Shown: positions 8,579 through 21,927, counted from the first letter of the stretch. The stretch: DNA of 64,000 nucleotides from Planctomycetaceae bacterium (GCA_020850695.1 JADZEF010000002.1:1-64000), one strand, 5' to 3'. Notes: a model not told the origin generated them from the letters alone. Numbers and translations are program-made.

Positions 8579-8626
8579 AAAAAAACGCCGCTCCGCGAGG
8601 CGTCGTAGACGCATCGCGGAGCGGCG
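8579..8626 (-). terminator. Terminator downstream of rpmE
   Basis: A 13-base arm at 8586-8598 (CGCCGCTCCGCGA) is perfectly mirrored at 8614-8626. On the minus strand it runs into seven T residues (8579-8585). It ends the rpmE transcript, about 100 bases after its stop. Confidence 0.8.
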
Positions 8627-8723
8627 GGATGTCGGACGTCAAAGAGTCCTGCGGATTGCGAACGATTCTCCAGTCGGAGAATAGCCGGCCCCGTAGGAAC
8701 AGGACGCCGACGCGGTCGCGACG

Positions 8724-9050
8724 CTATCGCGTCTTCTTCTTTGTGGGTTCCACGCCTTCGGCCGGCGGTGCAGCGTCGGCGGCTTCACCCGCAGGGGTTG
8801 TGCCGGTGGCCCACTTGTACTTCTTCTGGAACTTCTCGACGCGACCCGCCGCATCGATCAGCTTCATCTTGCCGGTGAAGTACGGGTGCGAGTACTGGCT
8901 GATGTCGACCTTGATGACCGGGTAGGTGTTCCCGTCTTCCCACTTGACCGTCTCTTTGGACGTCATGGTGGTGCGGGTGAGCCACTTGTGGCCGGTCGAC
9001 GTGTCGAGGAACACGACCGACTGGTAGTTGGGGTGGATGCCTTCTTTCAT
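8724..9050 (-). CDS. rpmE: 50S ribosomal protein L31, type B
   Basis: A large-subunit protein that bridges to the 30S head. [29 protein letters not shown] and [28 protein letters not shown] are diagnostic. The zinc-binding CxxC pair of type A L31 is absent, so this is the zinc-independent type B form, often used when zinc is scarce. It has an Ala/Pro/Lys-rich tail of about 25 residues beyond the usual end. ATG 9050 is chosen; a TTG at 9062 is possible. The 65-residue basic gene lies just upstream and may be co-transcribed. Confidence 0.93.
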   Translation of the reverse strand: MKEGIHPNYQSVVFLDTSTGHKWLTRTTMTSKETVKWEDGNTYPVIKVDISQYSHPYFTGKMKLIDAAGRVEKFQKKYKWATGTTPAGEAADAAPPAEGVEPTKKKTR

Positions 9051-9128
9051 GGCCTTGGTCAAATCCGTAAAGGCAATGCCGCGAGCGGCAAGAGAGAACA
9101 GGGAAAGGAACGAACGAACCGTCGGACG

Positions 9129-9326
9129 TCAGCCCTTGGCTGCCGCTGCGGCGGCCTTGGCTTCGGCTTCAAGATCGACCAACGGGCTGATCTTGCGCAT
9201 CTTCGCGACAATCGCCTCTCTGGCGGCGTTGTCCGAGGTCTTGGCAAAGCGTTCGCGGAGCTTCTTGACCTTCACCTTGCGAGTGCGGCGGCGAGCAAGT
9301 TCACGTTGACGTTCGATGCGTCCCAT
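9129..9326 (-). CDS. Small basic planctomycete protein
   Basis: A 65-residue protein, MGRIERQRELARRRTRKVKV and onward, with a very basic N-terminus and an Ala-rich C-terminus. It looks like a small conserved planctomycete family that I recall, without checking, as DUF6800. The Arg/Lys density suggests nucleic acid or ribosome binding, and so does its place just upstream of rpmE. It starts at ATG 9326; longer upstream starts add unconvincing residues. Confidence 0.75.
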   Translation of the reverse strand: MGRIERQRELARRRTRKVKVKKLRERFAKTSDNAAREAIVAKMRKISPLVDLEAEAKAAAAAAKG

Positions 9327-9679
9327 ACCGAGTTCGTTCCTGGCGATAAAATACGTAGGGCGCGACCGCCGCTCCATCCGTGGGTTGCCCAAAGAACAAT
9401 CCGGGCGCGGTGCGTCAGCCCGCAAGTTCTACCATCGCCCGCAGCCAACGTCAACCGGATGGAAGATCTCCATTTGCGGTGTTTCTTCAACCGAAGGCTG
9501 CTGCTCGAACACGAACCGACCGACACCCCATAGCTTCCGAGGCCGAAACGCCTCGGTCGTCCCGAGAATCTGACAGCGCAACGACTTACACCTCTCTTCC
9601 CTCTTTTCGCTCTTCGATTCTTCTGTCCTTTGCCTTCCATTCCTGGGAATAAACCCCCGCTCTGCCGCATCCTGACTGT

Positions 9680-10159
9680 ATGAACCTCGCAGCCCGCCTC
9701 GCGGCCGATTTCATCGTGGTTGTGCACTTCGCGTTCGTCGCGTTCGTGCTCTTCGGGCAGATTCTGATCGTGATCGGGGGCCTTTGCGGGTGGTCGTGGG
9801 TGCGTAACCGCTGGTTCCGGGGCATCCACTTCGCCAGCATCGGCGTCGTTGTGCTCGAGTCGTGGTGCGGGGTGACCTGCCCTCTCACGACCTGGGAATA
9901 CAATCTCCGGCAATCCGCGGGCGAAGGCACCTACGAAGGGGCCTTCATCGCCTACTGGGCTCATGAACTCCTCTTTTATGAGGGCGAACCCTGGGTTTTC
10001 ACGACCGCCTACTCGATTTTCGGAGCGACGGTGCTCCTTTCCCTGTGGTTGATTCCCCCGCGCTGGCGAACGGTCGCCGCGGCTCCCCTCTCATCCGGTG
10101 CCGCAGAGGTTTCTATTCCTCCCGTCAAAGCGAAAACCGACCCGGCAGAGCGAGGCTGA
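9680..10159 (+). CDS. DUF2784-family membrane protein
   Basis: A 159-residue protein with four membrane helices. The motif set HFAFVAFVLFGQ, NRWFRGIHFASIGVVVLESW, CPLTTWEYNLR and WVFTTAYSIFGATVL is that of DUF2784, a family of unknown function found in many phyla. Its stop is 41 bases from the end of the convergent hybrid kinase gene. Confidence 0.85.
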   Translation: MNLAARLAADFIVVVHFAFVAFVLFGQILIVIGGLCGWSWVRNRWFRGIHFASIGVVVLESWCGVTCPLTTWEYNLRQSAGEGTYEGAFIAYWAHELLFYEGEPWVFTTAYSIFGATVLLSLWLIPPRWRTVAAAPLSSGAAEVSIPPVKAKTDPAERG

Positions 10160-10200
10160 CGGAGCCCGCCGCTTCGGCCACCGGACGCAGCCTTGCCGCT

Positions 10201-13200
10201 TCAGGACGCTGTGGTGGTGCCATGGGAAGTCAGCCCGGCAATCAATCGTTCCGCTTCCGCCTGCACTTCGGGAACAAGACGCCGAGCCCCCTCGAGGTCC
10301 CCTTCCTTCGCGGCCGACTCCAGCTTCCACACCATCGAATCTCCCATCGGGCCCAGAAATACCGATTCGGACCCCTTCAGCGTGTGAGCCGCGCGTCGCG
10401 CCTTCGCGGCATCGCCGGACTCGAGCGCTTCATGGATCTCCCCCATCAATTGGGGATACTGGGTCACAAACAGCCCGGCCAGTTCTTCAAAAACCTCTTC
10501 GTTGAGAGCGCTCCGCTTCCGCGACTGCTCCCAATCGAATGACGGCGCCGCGGCACCGTCCACAGCGTGGTCGGGCGGCGGCGATTCGCGACGTTCGACG
10601 GCGCTGTCAGCCGCTCCATCCAGCGGGGCCTGCGCCGCGGGATTCTCGGAACCGTTTCCAGAGAATCCGGCGGATCGAGCATGCCCTCCCATTAATCGTT
10701 GCAGCAGCGAATAGAGCTCGCGCGGGCGCACCGGCTTGGCGATGTATTCATCCATCCCGGCTTCCAGGCACCGTTCCCGGTCTCCTTTAATCGCATGGGC
10801 CGTCATCGCCACGATCGGAATGTGCGTTCCCAAGGTCGCCTCGCGACGCCGGATCGTCCGCGTCGCGTCGAGACCGTCCATGGCGGGCATCTGGACGTCC
10901 ATGAGAATCAGGTCGAACGCCCCCGCCTCCCAGGCCCGCACCGCTTCCTCGCCATTCCCGACGATCGTCAGCAGATGTCCCCGCGGCTCGAGCAGCCCCT
11001 GAGCCAACCGCTGGTTCACGACGTTGTCCTCGGCCAGCAGGATGCGCAGCGGGGCAATACGATATTCATCCAGGTCGGGAATGGAGCTCTCGGGCTCGTT
11101 TGGAAGCCGCGCGGCCCCCAGGCAGTCGCACACCGCATCGAAGAGCTCCGACTGCTTCGCCGGCTTCGTCAGGCACGCTCCAATCCCCAGGCGCTGACAC
11201 CGTGCCGCGTCGCGGAAGCCGCTGGAGGTCAGCATCACCACGCCGATGTCGCTGAGTTCCGCGTCGCCGCGGATCTCCTCGACCACCGCGAATCCGTCCA
11301 TGTCCGGCATGTGCCCGTCCATCAGGACGAGGTCAAATGGCACCCCCGCCGCCCGCTCACGGCGCAATGCCTCAAGCGCTCCTTTGCCGCTTGTGGCGGT
11401 CACCGGTTTCATTTCCCAGGTTCGAAGCACTTCCTCGAGGATGCGGCAGTTCGTGCGGTTGTCATCAACGACCAGCGCCCGCACTCCATGCAACAGGGCT
11501 TCGCGTTCCGACCGAGCCGGCTCGGGGCGCGCGACGCCCACATCGAATTGAGCGGTGAAGTGGAACGTGCTGCCGTTCTGCCCGTCACTTTCGACCCAGA
11601 TCCGCCCTCCCATCAAATCGACGAGTCGCGCGCAGATCGCCAGGCCAAGCCCCGTTCCGTGGAATCGGCGCGTCGACGAATCGTCCGCCTGCTCGAAGGC
11701 CTGAAAGATGATCTTCTGCTTGTCTGGAGAAACTCCGATTCCCGTGTCCTGCACCAGGACATGCAGCGTGACGCGCTGTGGCGAACTCTCCTGGCACGAC
11801 ACGTCCAGCACGACCTCCCCGGCATCGGTAAACTTCACCGCATTGCCGACGAGATTGACGACGATCTGCCGCAATCGGTGTCGGTCGCCGATCAGAATCT
11901 TCGGGACGTTGGCGTCGACGTGACAAGCCAGTTCGAGTCCTTTGCGGTGGGCGCGGACCGCCAGGGCCTTCATCGTGTCTCCCAGCAGGTCGCGCAGGTC
12001 GAACGGCGCGTGGTCGAGGTCGAACCTCCCCGATTCGATCTTCGAAAAATCCAGGATGTCATTGATGACCGACAGCAGCGCCTCACCCGACTCCTGCACC
12101 ATCGTCAGGTATTCGCGCTGAGCGGGGTTCAGCGAGGTATCGAGCACCAGCTCGGTCATGCCGATGATGGCGTTCATCGGCGTCCGGATTTCGTGGCTCA
12201 TGTTGGCGAGGAACTCGCTCTTGGCGAGGCTGGCCGCTTCGGCCCTCTCCCGGGCGAGCTGCAACTCGCGCTGCGCCTGCTTCTGCTCGCTGATGTCATG
12301 CACGAATGCGGCAAACAGGTAGGAGTTGCCCAGCCAGACCGGCATGATCGTGATTTCGATCGGGAATTCTCGTCCATCCCGATGCCGCGCGGTCAGTTCA
12401 AGGCGCCGGTTCAGGACAGGTCCTTCTCCCGTCTGGTAGAACCTCTCGATGCCACGGCGATGCGCTTCCACGAACTCCGGCGGAATAATTGTCTCCGTCA
12501 GCGTCCGGCCGATCGCCTCGGCCGCCGGCCATCCGAACGTCCGCTCGGCCTGCTCGTTCCACTGCCGGATGACGCTGTCACGATCGATGGTCACAAAGGC
12601 TTCATGCGCCGTCGCCAGGATGGCACGGTTCATCTCCTCGCGGAGCTGTATCTCTTCATTGGCCTTCCGAGCCGCCGTGACGTCGCGAAAAACGGCCACG
12701 CCGCCGCGCAGCTCTCCGCTGCTGTTCCGCAGCGGGGCCGCATTGACGCTGATCCATACTCCTTCGGGGACGGCAGGATTACGGATGAACAATTCGAAAT
12801 CGGTCAAAGTCGTCCCGCGGATGGCCTGGACGAGCGGCAGTTCGTCGGCAGGGCACACCGTCATCCCGTCACTGAGAAAACAGCCGTAAACCAGCGGCCA
12901 CTCGCCCAGGTCGAGGTCCTGCGGACCGACGCCGATGATCCGGTCCGCCGCGGCGTTCCACACCAGGAACTTTCCGCCTGGATCGGCCACGATGACACCG
13001 TCCGACATGCTGTCCAGCACCGACCGCAGAATCCGTGTCTGGCGCTTCAACTCCGTCTGCGATTCGTTTAGCTCGGCCGTGCGCAACTCGACCCGGCGTT
13101 CCAGCTCGTTCTTCGATTCCACGAGTTGCTCGGTCATCTGATTGAAGGACGCCGCCATCACACCGAGCTCGTCCTGCGTCCCCACATCCGCCCGGTGCGT

Positions 13201-14292
13201 CAGATTTCCGGCCGCGATCGACGATGCGGTCGACGCCAGGCGAATGATGGGCCGCGTGAGGCGACGGGCGACAAGGTACGACGCCGCCACTCCGGAGATG
13301 AGCAACAGGACCTGCAACACCAGCAGGTTTCGCCGCAACGAAGCGACCGGGGCATAGGCCTCCACGTCGTCGATCATGGCCAGCAGCCCGCACGATTGTC
13401 CTTGTCCGACCGGGTAATGCAGCGGCTGCATCGCCACCACCCTCTCGTCGCCGGCAATCTCTTCCACTCCCGTGGAGTACCTTCCAGACGACGCGCTTTG
13501 CAGGAGACCGTCGACGTCTCTGGAGAGGGGTGACGTGACGACCGAAGTCTCTGTCCGTGTGACGTGTCGAATGCCGTCTTCGGTCGGCCAGCCAATGACG
13601 ATCTGTCCCGTCGCGCCGAGGTCCCCCGGATCGAGGGCCGCCTTCAGCAGCTTCGTCAGGTCGAGTTCCACCATCAGGACGGCGGCGGGCTTTTCGCTTC
13701 CCACGTCGATCGGCGCCGCGGCCCAATCGACAAAACGATCCCCTTCCTGCCGAGGCATGCTGATCGTGCTGTCCTCGAGGCCGGCCCGAAACACAGGGTC
13801 CGCCCGGAACGATGCCGGTCGCCGCAGATTCGGCTCCATGCCGACCACGGCCAGCGTCGAGCCGTCCGCATCCACGACGCAGATCTGCCGCAACCCCTCG
13901 CTGGTCCGCAGAATGGCCGAAAGGATCCGCTCGACTTTCCTTTGCAGCTCCTTGTCATCGACCGGTTGGCTGGCGCGCTCTCGCAGCAGAAGCGCCACTT
14001 CGGTCCGGCTGGCGATCAGCGTCACCTGCTGAAGCCGCATCGCAATGTTCGTTTCCACGAGTCGCGAACGCTCGGCCGCCACCAGAGTCAGCCGGTCGTG
14101 AATGTTTCGCTGCAACATCCCGCGGGCCAGCACATACGCCAGATGCCCCAGCGCGCCGGCCGTCACTGTCACGACAATCGCGACGAAGACCGCATGCTTG
14201 AACAGCAGAGAACGATGGAAGGCGATCGCGAACGTCCCACTCGCCGGCGGCGTTGAGGGAAGTGCGGGAGGCTGGGGATGCGATTCGGACAT
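10201..14292 (-). CDS. Hybrid sensor histidine kinase with two receivers and Hpt
   Basis: A 1363-residue multistep phosphorelay protein. In order: TM helix (about 30-57), a periplasmic dCache-like sensor region (60-315), TM (322-345), HAMP (345-398), two PAS domains (about 428-540 and 550-670), HisKA with [16 protein letters not shown] (about 690-755), HATPase with [15 protein letters not shown] and GTGLGLAI, receiver 1 ([19 protein letters not shown]), receiver 2 ([19 protein letters not shown]) and a C-terminal Hpt (AHTLKGSE). All phosphoacceptor residues look intact. The sensed ligand and any output regulator are not evident from the neighbours. It is transcribed alone. Confidence 0.92.
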   Translation of the reverse strand: MSESHPQPPALPSTPPASGTFAIAFHRSLLFKHAVFVAIVVTVTAGALGHLAYVLARGMLQRNIHDRLTLVAAERSRLVETNIAMRLQQVTLIASRTEVALLLRERASQPVDDKELQRKVERILSAILRTSEGLRQICVVDADGSTLAVVGMEPNLRRPASFRADPVFRAGLEDSTISMPRQEGDRFVDWAAAPIDVGSEKPAAVLMVELDLTKLLKAALDPGDLGATGQIVIGWPTEDGIRHVTRTETSVVTSPLSRDVDGLLQSASSGRYSTGVEEIAGDERVVAMQPLHYPVGQGQSCGLLAMIDDVEAYAPVASLRRNLLVLQVLLLISGVAASYLVARRLTRPIIRLASTASSIAAGNLTHRADVGTQDELGVMAASFNQMTEQLVESKNELERRVELRTAELNESQTELKRQTRILRSVLDSMSDGVIVADPGGKFLVWNAAADRIIGVGPQDLDLGEWPLVYGCFLSDGMTVCPADELPLVQAIRGTTLTDFELFIRNPAVPEGVWISVNAAPLRNSSGELRGGVAVFRDVTAARKANEEIQLREEMNRAILATAHEAFVTIDRDSVIRQWNEQAERTFGWPAAEAIGRTLTETIIPPEFVEAHRRGIERFYQTGEGPVLNRRLELTARHRDGREFPIEITIMPVWLGNSYLFAAFVHDISEQKQAQRELQLARERAEAASLAKSEFLANMSHEIRTPMNAIIGMTELVLDTSLNPAQREYLTMVQESGEALLSVINDILDFSKIESGRFDLDHAPFDLRDLLGDTMKALAVRAHRKGLELACHVDANVPKILIGDRHRLRQIVVNLVGNAVKFTDAGEVVLDVSCQESSPQRVTLHVLVQDTGIGVSPDKQKIIFQAFEQADDSSTRRFHGTGLGLAICARLVDLMGGRIWVESDGQNGSTFHFTAQFDVGVARPEPARSEREALLHGVRALVVDDNRTNCRILEEVLRTWEMKPVTATSGKGALEALRRERAAGVPFDLVLMDGHMPDMDGFAVVEEIRGDAELSDIGVVMLTSSGFRDAARCQRLGIGACLTKPAKQSELFDAVCDCLGAARLPNEPESSIPDLDEYRIAPLRILLAEDNVVNQRLAQGLLEPRGHLLTIVGNGEEAVRAWEAGAFDLILMDVQMPAMDGLDATRTIRRREATLGTHIPIVAMTAHAIKGDRERCLEAGMDEYIAKPVRPRELYSLLQRLMGGHARSAGFSGNGSENPAAQAPLDGAADSAVERRESPPPDHAVDGAAAPSFDWEQSRKRSALNEEVFEELAGLFVTQYPQLMGEIHEALESGDAAKARRAAHTLKGSESVFLGPMGDSMVWKLESAAKEGDLEGARRLVPEVQAEAERLIAGLTSHGTTTAS

Positions 14293-14501
14293 GCGAGAAG
14301 GCCCGTGGCATGCGATGGCACGAGATCAACGCGGCAGCTTCATTGTACGGCGAGACCGTCGGGGCACGAGGTCTTGTTGCGGGAATCAGCCTTTTCTCGA
14401 CGGGGCCTCTAAGACCTGACCATGGGAATCGATGCGCGGGGTGGATCATTTTGTCCTGCCCTGCGGCGTCACGAGACGAGGGCTCGTGGCACCATCGCCG
14501 G

Positions 14502-15545
14502 CTAAGAGATCGGCGACTTGCTCGGCTCGCCGGCGATTTCTCGGACGTACCGCGGGACGAGATATCCCGGAAGCCTGCGACGAAGTTCGTCGATGAGTTT
14601 GAGTCCGGTGGCTTCCGCGACCTCGAAGTGAGCTGCTCCAGAAACGCGGTCGAGTTGATGCAGATAGTAGGGGATCACGCCGCACTCGATCAGACGCTCG
14701 CTCAGCGCCGCCAGTGTGTCGGCGGCGTCGTTCACGCCGCGCAGCAGGACCGACTGGTTGAGCGTCGGAATGCCGCTCTGGACCAGACGCTGCAATGCGG
14801 CCGCGCAATCGCCGACGATCTCGTTGGGATGGTTGGCGTGGACCACCATCACGGCCGCTGGACCGATCTCGTGAAGCAGATTCAACAAGTCGTCGTTCAC
14901 ACGGTCGGGGAGGACGATCGGCAGTCGCGAATGGATCCGCAGTCGGGTTACGTGGGGAATCGCCGCGATTCGCTCGACCATTTCGCGTAGCCGGTGGTCG
15001 GTGAGCATGAGCGGGTCGCCGCCGCTCAGGATAACCTCATGCAGCGTCGGATCCCCCGCGATAGCATCCAAAGCGGGTTGCCAGTCGTCCAGCCGCCGCG
15101 GTTCCTCGCCGTAGGGATAATGGCGGCGGAAGCAGTATCGGCAGTTGACGGCGCAACTTCCGGCGGCAATCAACAGGGCTCGGCCTTCATATTTCTGAAG
15201 GAGGCCGGGGATCGCCCGGGCGTTGCCATCTCCCACAGCATCCGCCGCAAACCCTTCCGCGATAATCTCTTCCGCGCCGACGGGAAGAACCTGTCGCAGC
15301 AGCGGATCGTGCGGATTGCCCGGCTCCATGCGGGCCAGGAAGCTGACCGGCACCATCAGCGGGAAGGTCTCGGCCGCGCGGCGGGCGGGTTCGCGGAGGC
15401 TGTCGTGAAGCTCCAGCCGGGTGATCAACTCGTCGGGGTCGCGGACGGCTTGGGCGAGGGAGCGACGCCAGTCGCTGCTCCCTGAGTGAGCGTCAATGGC
15501 TGGACTGACAGCCGGGCAGGATATCCCACGGGGGGAGGTCGGCAT
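14502..15545 (-). CDS. epmB: EF-P beta-lysylation protein EpmB (lysine 2,3-aminomutase-like)
   Basis: Radical SAM enzyme that converts L-alpha-lysine to (R)-beta-lysine for attachment to EF-P. The cluster motif CAVNCRYCFRRHYPY binds the 4Fe-4S centre. Downstream come EVILSGGDPLMLTDHRL, LRIHSRLPIVLP and a short C-terminus, the compact EpmB layout rather than long fermentative aminomutases. The frame extends to 15599; I prefer ATG 15545. It is divergent from efp, which supports the assignment. The ligase EpmA is not in this window. Confidence 0.88.
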   Translation of the reverse strand: MPTSPRGISCPAVSPAIDAHSGSSDWRRSLAQAVRDPDELITRLELHDSLREPARRAAETFPLMVPVSFLARMEPGNPHDPLLRQVLPVGAEEIIAEGFAADAVGDGNARAIPGLLQKYEGRALLIAAGSCAVNCRYCFRRHYPYGEEPRRLDDWQPALDAIAGDPTLHEVILSGGDPLMLTDHRLREMVERIAAIPHVTRLRIHSRLPIVLPDRVNDDLLNLLHEIGPAAVMVVHANHPNEIVGDCAAALQRLVQSGIPTLNQSVLLRGVNDAADTLAALSERLIECGVIPYYLHQLDRVSGAAHFEVAEATGLKLIDELRRRLPGYLVPRYVREIAGEPSKSPIS

Positions 15546-15812
15546 GAAGGGGGCGGACCGGGAATTCGGGAAAAGGACGCGGGATTTTTGGGCTGCCATT
15601 CCCGACCTGTCGGGCGTGTGGTATCTTCCCCCACCTTCGCTGCCACGTCAAATGGCCGCGCAGGGACGGAAAATCCGTTGTGATGGCATCCGTCACAACC
15701 TCGCGGTGATCAGCGGGAAGATGGTCCGAGCGGGCATTGGGCTCGACAACAAAGAATCCTCGGCGTCCCGATTTTTCATTCATCCAACGATTGCACGGTC
15801 GGAACACGAGTC

Positions 15813-16382
15813 ATGCCGCATATCAACACGGGCGACTTCAAGAAGGGCATCAAGGTCATCGTCGAGAACGAGCCCTATGAAATGCTCGAAGTCAACTTCG
15901 TCAAGCCGGGCAAAGGCCAGGCCCTCTACCGCACCCGTCTTCGCAACCTGCTGAAGGGGACCCTGCTCGACCGCACCTACAAGAGCGGCGACGGCCTCGA
16001 AGGGGCCGACGTCCACCGGGCCGACGCCCAGTACCTCTACCGCGATTCGCAGGGGTACGTCTTCATGGACAATGAGAGCTTCGAGCAGCACACCGTCGCG
16101 GGGGAAATCCTCGGCGACGGGGCCGATTTCCTGCTCGACAACATGGTCTGCGAGCTTCTCTACTGGAACGGCCAGGTCATCGGCGTGACCCCGCCGGCCC
16201 AGGTCATCATGGAAGTGACGTATACCGAGCCAGCCGCCCGCGGCAACACCGCGACGAACGTGACCAAGCCCGCGACGGTCACCAGCGGGGCGACGATTCA
16301 GGTGCCGTCGTTCATCAACGTCGGCGACAAGGTGAAAATCGACACGGCCGAAGCGCGGTACATCGAACGGATTCGCGACTGA
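15813..16382 (+). CDS. efp: Elongation factor P
   Basis: Rescues ribosomes stalled at polyproline. The 189 residues are standard length with three beta-barrel domains. The tip loop reads KPGKGQA, placing Lys at position 34, the residue that EpmA/EpmB beta-lysylate in E. coli. The C-terminal signature VPSFINVGDKVKIDTAEARYIERI is intact. The divergent epmB suggests the Lys34 pathway is used here. A word-repeat hairpin follows the gene. Confidence 0.96.
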   Translation: MPHINTGDFKKGIKVIVENEPYEMLEVNFVKPGKGQALYRTRLRNLLKGTLLDRTYKSGDGLEGADVHRADAQYLYRDSQGYVFMDNESFEQHTVAGEILGDGADFLLDNMVCELLYWNGQVIGVTPPAQVIMEVTYTEPAARGNTATNVTKPATVTSGATIQVPSFINVGDKVKIDTAEARYIERIRD

Positions 16383-16419
16383 GGCCGTCGATGGTCGTCT
16401 TTCGCCCCGAGGATGTGGA

Positions 16420-16560
16420 AGAGCCGAATTCCGAAGTTCAAATGTCGAAGGAAATGTCAAAAAGGCCAAATTCAAAAAGCTCGAATCGAAGCCTTTTGTC
16501 ATTTTGAGATTTCGACTTTCCTTAGACATTTGAGTTTCGACCTTCGGATTTCTTTCGGCC
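16420..16560. repeat. Imperfect inverted repeat built from GTCGAA / AAATGTC words
   Basis: The left arm (about 16421-16467) and right arm (about 16492-16558) are imperfect reverse complements made of recurring words such as CCGAAGTTC, AAATGTC and GTCGAAGG. The block is AT-richer than its surroundings. It lies between efp and a small membrane-protein gene on the same strand. Confidence 0.7.
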
Positions 16561-16647
16561 TCTCACGAAAGACAGCCTAGTGAAATGGCCTGCGGCGGGA
16601 TCGCCGCAGGCCCGCACCATGGAAACAAACCAGGGAAAGGGGACCCC

Positions 16648-16812
16648 ATGGATCTGTGGCACATCGCGGTATTTGCCGGAGCCTCGCTCCTGGCGTTGCG
16701 ATCGTTCGTCACCCTGACGCAGCATCACCAGCGGCTGACGCTGCGTCAGATGCTCAAGGATCACCAGGAGAAGGTGCAGGCGGCCGCGAACTCGTCGAAC
16801 GTCGCTGCCTGA
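16648..16812 (+). CDS. Small single-TM protein
   Basis: A 54-residue protein with an N-terminal hydrophobic helix (LWHIAVFAGASLLALRSFV) and a polar, helical C-terminus ending in Ala/Asn/Ser. A strong AAAGGGGA ribosome site lies six bases before ATG 16648, the main reason for accepting so short a gene. No family is recognised. The roughly 250 bases after it, up to the next kinase, hold nothing I can name. Confidence 0.6.
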   Translation: MDLWHIAVFAGASLLALRSFVTLTQHHQRLTLRQMLKDHQEKVQAAANSSNVAA

Positions 16813-17063
16813 CCTTCCGAATTGTCTCTGTCACATTTCCGGCGATCGCGGTGCGCTTCGGCGCTCCGATCCAGACCGGATAAAGCGTACAACCCCACCG
16901 GTTCTCACGGTGGGAAGTCGTCCGACTCGAGCGCAACGGAGGGAATTGACCTAGGTTTTCAGGACGTGGACCGGCGCAACCCGGCGAATCCCCATCGCTG
17001 CGCCTCTACTCCCCGACACTGGAAGCATGGTGAATTCCCAGCGTACGCTTGTCGAGACGATTC

Positions 17064-19376
<2,313 letters not shown>

Positions 19377-19511
19377 ACGGAAAGCCAAGACTTTTTCCCG
19401 GCTCGCGCTCTGTTCGTGACCTACACTTCCTCAGGCGTCGCAAAGCGCTTCCAGGGGGGGAACGCTCCGTGTGTGCGAAGGATCCGCCATCCTGCAAGCG
19501 GCGGATGTGTG

Positions 19512-20738
19512 ATGACGACGTCGGCTTTCCTCGGAAACGCCGCTGAGGCGAGTGGAACGGCAACGAACCTGTTCCCGTTTCACTCGTCGTTCGCAACAGC
19601 GGGAGCACTCGCCTCGGATGCGGCCGGCGAAGTGCCGAAGATCCTGATCGTCGACGATGAAGAGCTCAACATCCGCGTGGCCCGCAAATATCTTCGAGGC
19701 GCCGGCTTCACGCAGGTGGCGTCGACGACGAACCCCGCGGAGACATTGGACGTCGCCCATCGCGAGCAGCCCGATCTGATTCTGCTCGACGTGATGATGC
19801 CGAACGTGAGCGGGTTCGACGTGCTGCAATCGCTCCGCAGCGATTTCACGATGGCCCACGTCCCCGTCGTCATTCTGACGGCCCACCTGGAAGACGATAT
19901 CCGCTACAAGGCCCTGTCGCTCGGGGCGAATGACTTTCTGACGAAGCCGATTGATCCGCTCGAACTTTTGCCGCGGGTTCGCAATCTCACGGCGCTGCGG
20001 CAGCACCAGAAAACGCTCGAACGAACGGCGGAGCACCTGGAACTCGAAGTCCGTCGCCGCACCAAAGCGCTGATCGCCGCACAGCATCACGTCATTCATT
20101 GCCTCGCGCGGGCCGCCGAGTTTCGCGACAACGATACCGGCCGGCATATCGTGCGCGTCGGGCTGTATTCGGCGCTCATCGCCCGGGCTCTGGGTTTCGA
20201 CGAAGACTATGCGGAGATGATCGAGCAGGCGGCCAAGCTCCACGATGTGGGGAAGATCGGCATCCCGGATTCGATTCTGCTGAAGTCCGGATCGCTCGAC
20301 CCAAGCGAATACGAGATGATGAGGGCTCACTGCCAGCTCGGCCTGCACGTCATCGAGGAGCCGTCGGCCGTCGACGATTCGGTGTTCCGCAGCCATCCCG
20401 AAATCGGGGCACAGATCCTGAATGTCGATTCGCCCCTCCTTTCAATGGCCTCTCAGATCGCAATGACGCATCATGAGCGCTGGGACGGCACGGGCTATCC
20501 GTTGGGTCTCAAAGGGGATCAGATCCCGCTCGAAGGCCGCATTGTGGCCGTGGCGGATGTGTTCGACGCCCTCAGCATGCAGCGTCCCTACAAGCCCGCG
20601 TTCCCGTTGGAGCGTTGCTTCGCGATCCTCAAGGAAGGTCGCGGGACGCACTTCGACCCTGCGGTGCTCGACGCCTTCCTCGCGAACCGCGTCGAAGCGG
20701 CGGCCATCCAGAGGCAGCACAGCGACCTGCTGCCGTAG
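19512..20738 (+). CDS. Response regulator with HD-GYP phosphodiesterase domain
   Basis: A 408-residue protein. The receiver domain (about 40-155) has ILIVDDEELN and the phospho-acceptor in LLDVMMPNVSG. A short coiled coil leads to an HD-GYP domain with LHDVGKIGIPD and HHERWDGTGYP, the metal and GYP motifs of cyclic-di-GMP phosphodiesterases. The metal ligands visible by eye are present, so it should be active. The upstream hybrid kinase is its likely phosphate donor, linking a periplasmic signal to cyclic-di-GMP turnover. ATG 19512 is preferred to upstream frames. Confidence 0.9.
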   Translation: MTTSAFLGNAAEASGTATNLFPFHSSFATAGALASDAAGEVPKILIVDDEELNIRVARKYLRGAGFTQVASTTNPAETLDVAHREQPDLILLDVMMPNVSGFDVLQSLRSDFTMAHVPVVILTAHLEDDIRYKALSLGANDFLTKPIDPLELLPRVRNLTALRQHQKTLERTAEHLELEVRRRTKALIAAQHHVIHCLARAAEFRDNDTGRHIVRVGLYSALIARALGFDEDYAEMIEQAAKLHDVGKIGIPDSILLKSGSLDPSEYEMMRAHCQLGLHVIEEPSAVDDSVFRSHPEIGAQILNVDSPLLSMASQIAMTHHERWDGTGYPLGLKGDQIPLEGRIVAVADVFDALSMQRPYKPAFPLERCFAILKEGRGTHFDPAVLDAFLANRVEAAAIQRQHSDLLP

Positions 20739-20812
20739 TCACATGCGGCGCCGTTGCGGCTCGAACGTCAAATCCATCAATAGAGAATGACTTCGACGGC
20801 GCGCAACGGAAA

Positions 20813-20847
20813 AAGGACCGCGCGACTCGGTGAGTCGCGCGGTCCTT
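20813..20847. terminator. Bidirectional terminator between convergent genes
   Basis: A 16-base arm at 20813-20828 is mirrored perfectly at 20832-20847 around a three-base loop. The arms start with AA and end with TT, so either strand gives a GC-rich hairpin with a short U-tract. It separates the HD-GYP gene from the convergent secreted-protein gene. Confidence 0.85.
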
Positions 20848-20901
20848 CTGATTGTCTTCCGCTCTCGGCGATGACAGGCTGGAAGCCTATCCGACGGAGC
20901 G

Positions 20902-21927
20902 TCACGGGATGATGAAGAACAGTCCCGTCACGACGCCCGCCTGGGCCAGTCCGCCACGCACGCTGAGAGGCGGCTGATAGCAGAGCTTGGGAGCACAGTC
21001 GCCCGGCCGGTAGTAGCCCAGGGCATACTCCTTCTTGCAGGGCGGATCCATCGCGATCTGGTAAGGCAGGAACAGGAACTGCACGCCGAACTTGCCCACC
21101 GAGACGGCCGGCTGAATGAGCGGGCAATAGGTGTGGCCGTAGCGTTCGAGTTGGACGTCCTCAAAATAGAGCGGGTTGTACCAGAGGTTCGTGGCCGTCC
21201 AGGTGAAACAGCTCGGGTCGAACATCCGCGGAACATAGGCCCCCCCCTCCCAGAGTTCTTCCGGACAGAGGTGCGCTTCGTTCGGCCCACAGTCGCCGGG
21301 CCGCGGGCACAGATTGCGGCACGGATCGAGCCGGGCAATTTCCGGATCGGGCTCGTAATCCTGGAAGGGGAGAATGGCCGTCACCCGCTTCAGCTGCGCC
21401 GGCGACGTCACCTTCTTGTAAGGATTGGCCGCGGCCGGGTCGGACTTCCCTTCGTTCGGAAGCGTCTCGGGAACGTTTTCCGGGAGCTTCTCGTCGGGCT
21501 TCGCTTCCGGTTTAGGTTCCGGTTTCTCGTTGTCGTCCTCGACCTTGGCCTGAACCTGCCGAACGCGAGAACCGGCGCTCGTCCGGGGAGCCGGCTTCTT
21601 CGCCTTCGGCACGAGATTCTCGCTGCCATAGGGAGTCGGCGGCTCGGACATCTCGTCGATGATCACGCGGGCCGGACGGTCCTCGCTGTTGACCATGTCG
21701 GCGCGTTCGACCTTCGACCCGCTGCGCCTTGTTGCGCTCGATTCCGACGAACCGTGCGCCCACCGGTCGGACGACGTCCGCACGTTGCGCTTCCCCGTCT
21801 CGGCGAGCGAGCGATTCTTCGGCGTTGTCTCATAGCGGGACGAGACGTCGCCGTCGTCCCGCGCCTGAAGCGCCGAGCCTCCCAGCAGCATCAGCGCTGC
21901 CAGGCCGGCGGTGAGCCGCTCAGCCAT
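20902..21927 (-). CDS. Secreted Cys/Pro-rich planctomycete protein
   Basis: A 341-residue protein with a signal peptide ([22 protein letters not shown]), a disordered middle rich in Lys, Glu and Pro ([20 protein letters not shown]), and an ordered C-terminal domain with about eight cysteines ([55 protein letters not shown]). I take it for an exported planctomycete envelope family of unknown function. ATG 21927 is chosen because it starts the signal peptide and overlaps the guaB stop by eight bases. The longer frame from 21984 buries the signal. Confidence 0.7.
   Translation of the reverse strand: MAERLTAGLAALMLLGGSALQARDDGDVSSRYETTPKNRSLAETGKRNVRTSSDRWAHGSSESSATRRSGSKVERADMVNSEDRPARVIIDEMSEPPTPYGSENLVPKAKKPAPRTSAGSRVRQVQAKVEDDNEKPEPKPEAKPDEKLPENVPETLPNEGKSDPAAANPYKKVTSPAQLKRVTAILPFQDYEPDPEIARLDPCRNLCPRPGDCGPNEAHLCPEELWEGGAYVPRMFDPSCFTWTATNLWYNPLYFEDVQLERYGHTYCPLIQPAVSVGKFGVQFLFLPYQIAMDPPCKKEYALGYYRPGDCAPKLCYQPPLSVRGGLAQAGVVTGLFFIIP

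Noticed and set aside
10699-13071. 790-codon open frame on the plus strand
   Set aside because: It lies antisense to the hybrid kinase whose domains are clear; the frame is His/Arg/Pro-rich, as GC-rich shadow frames are.
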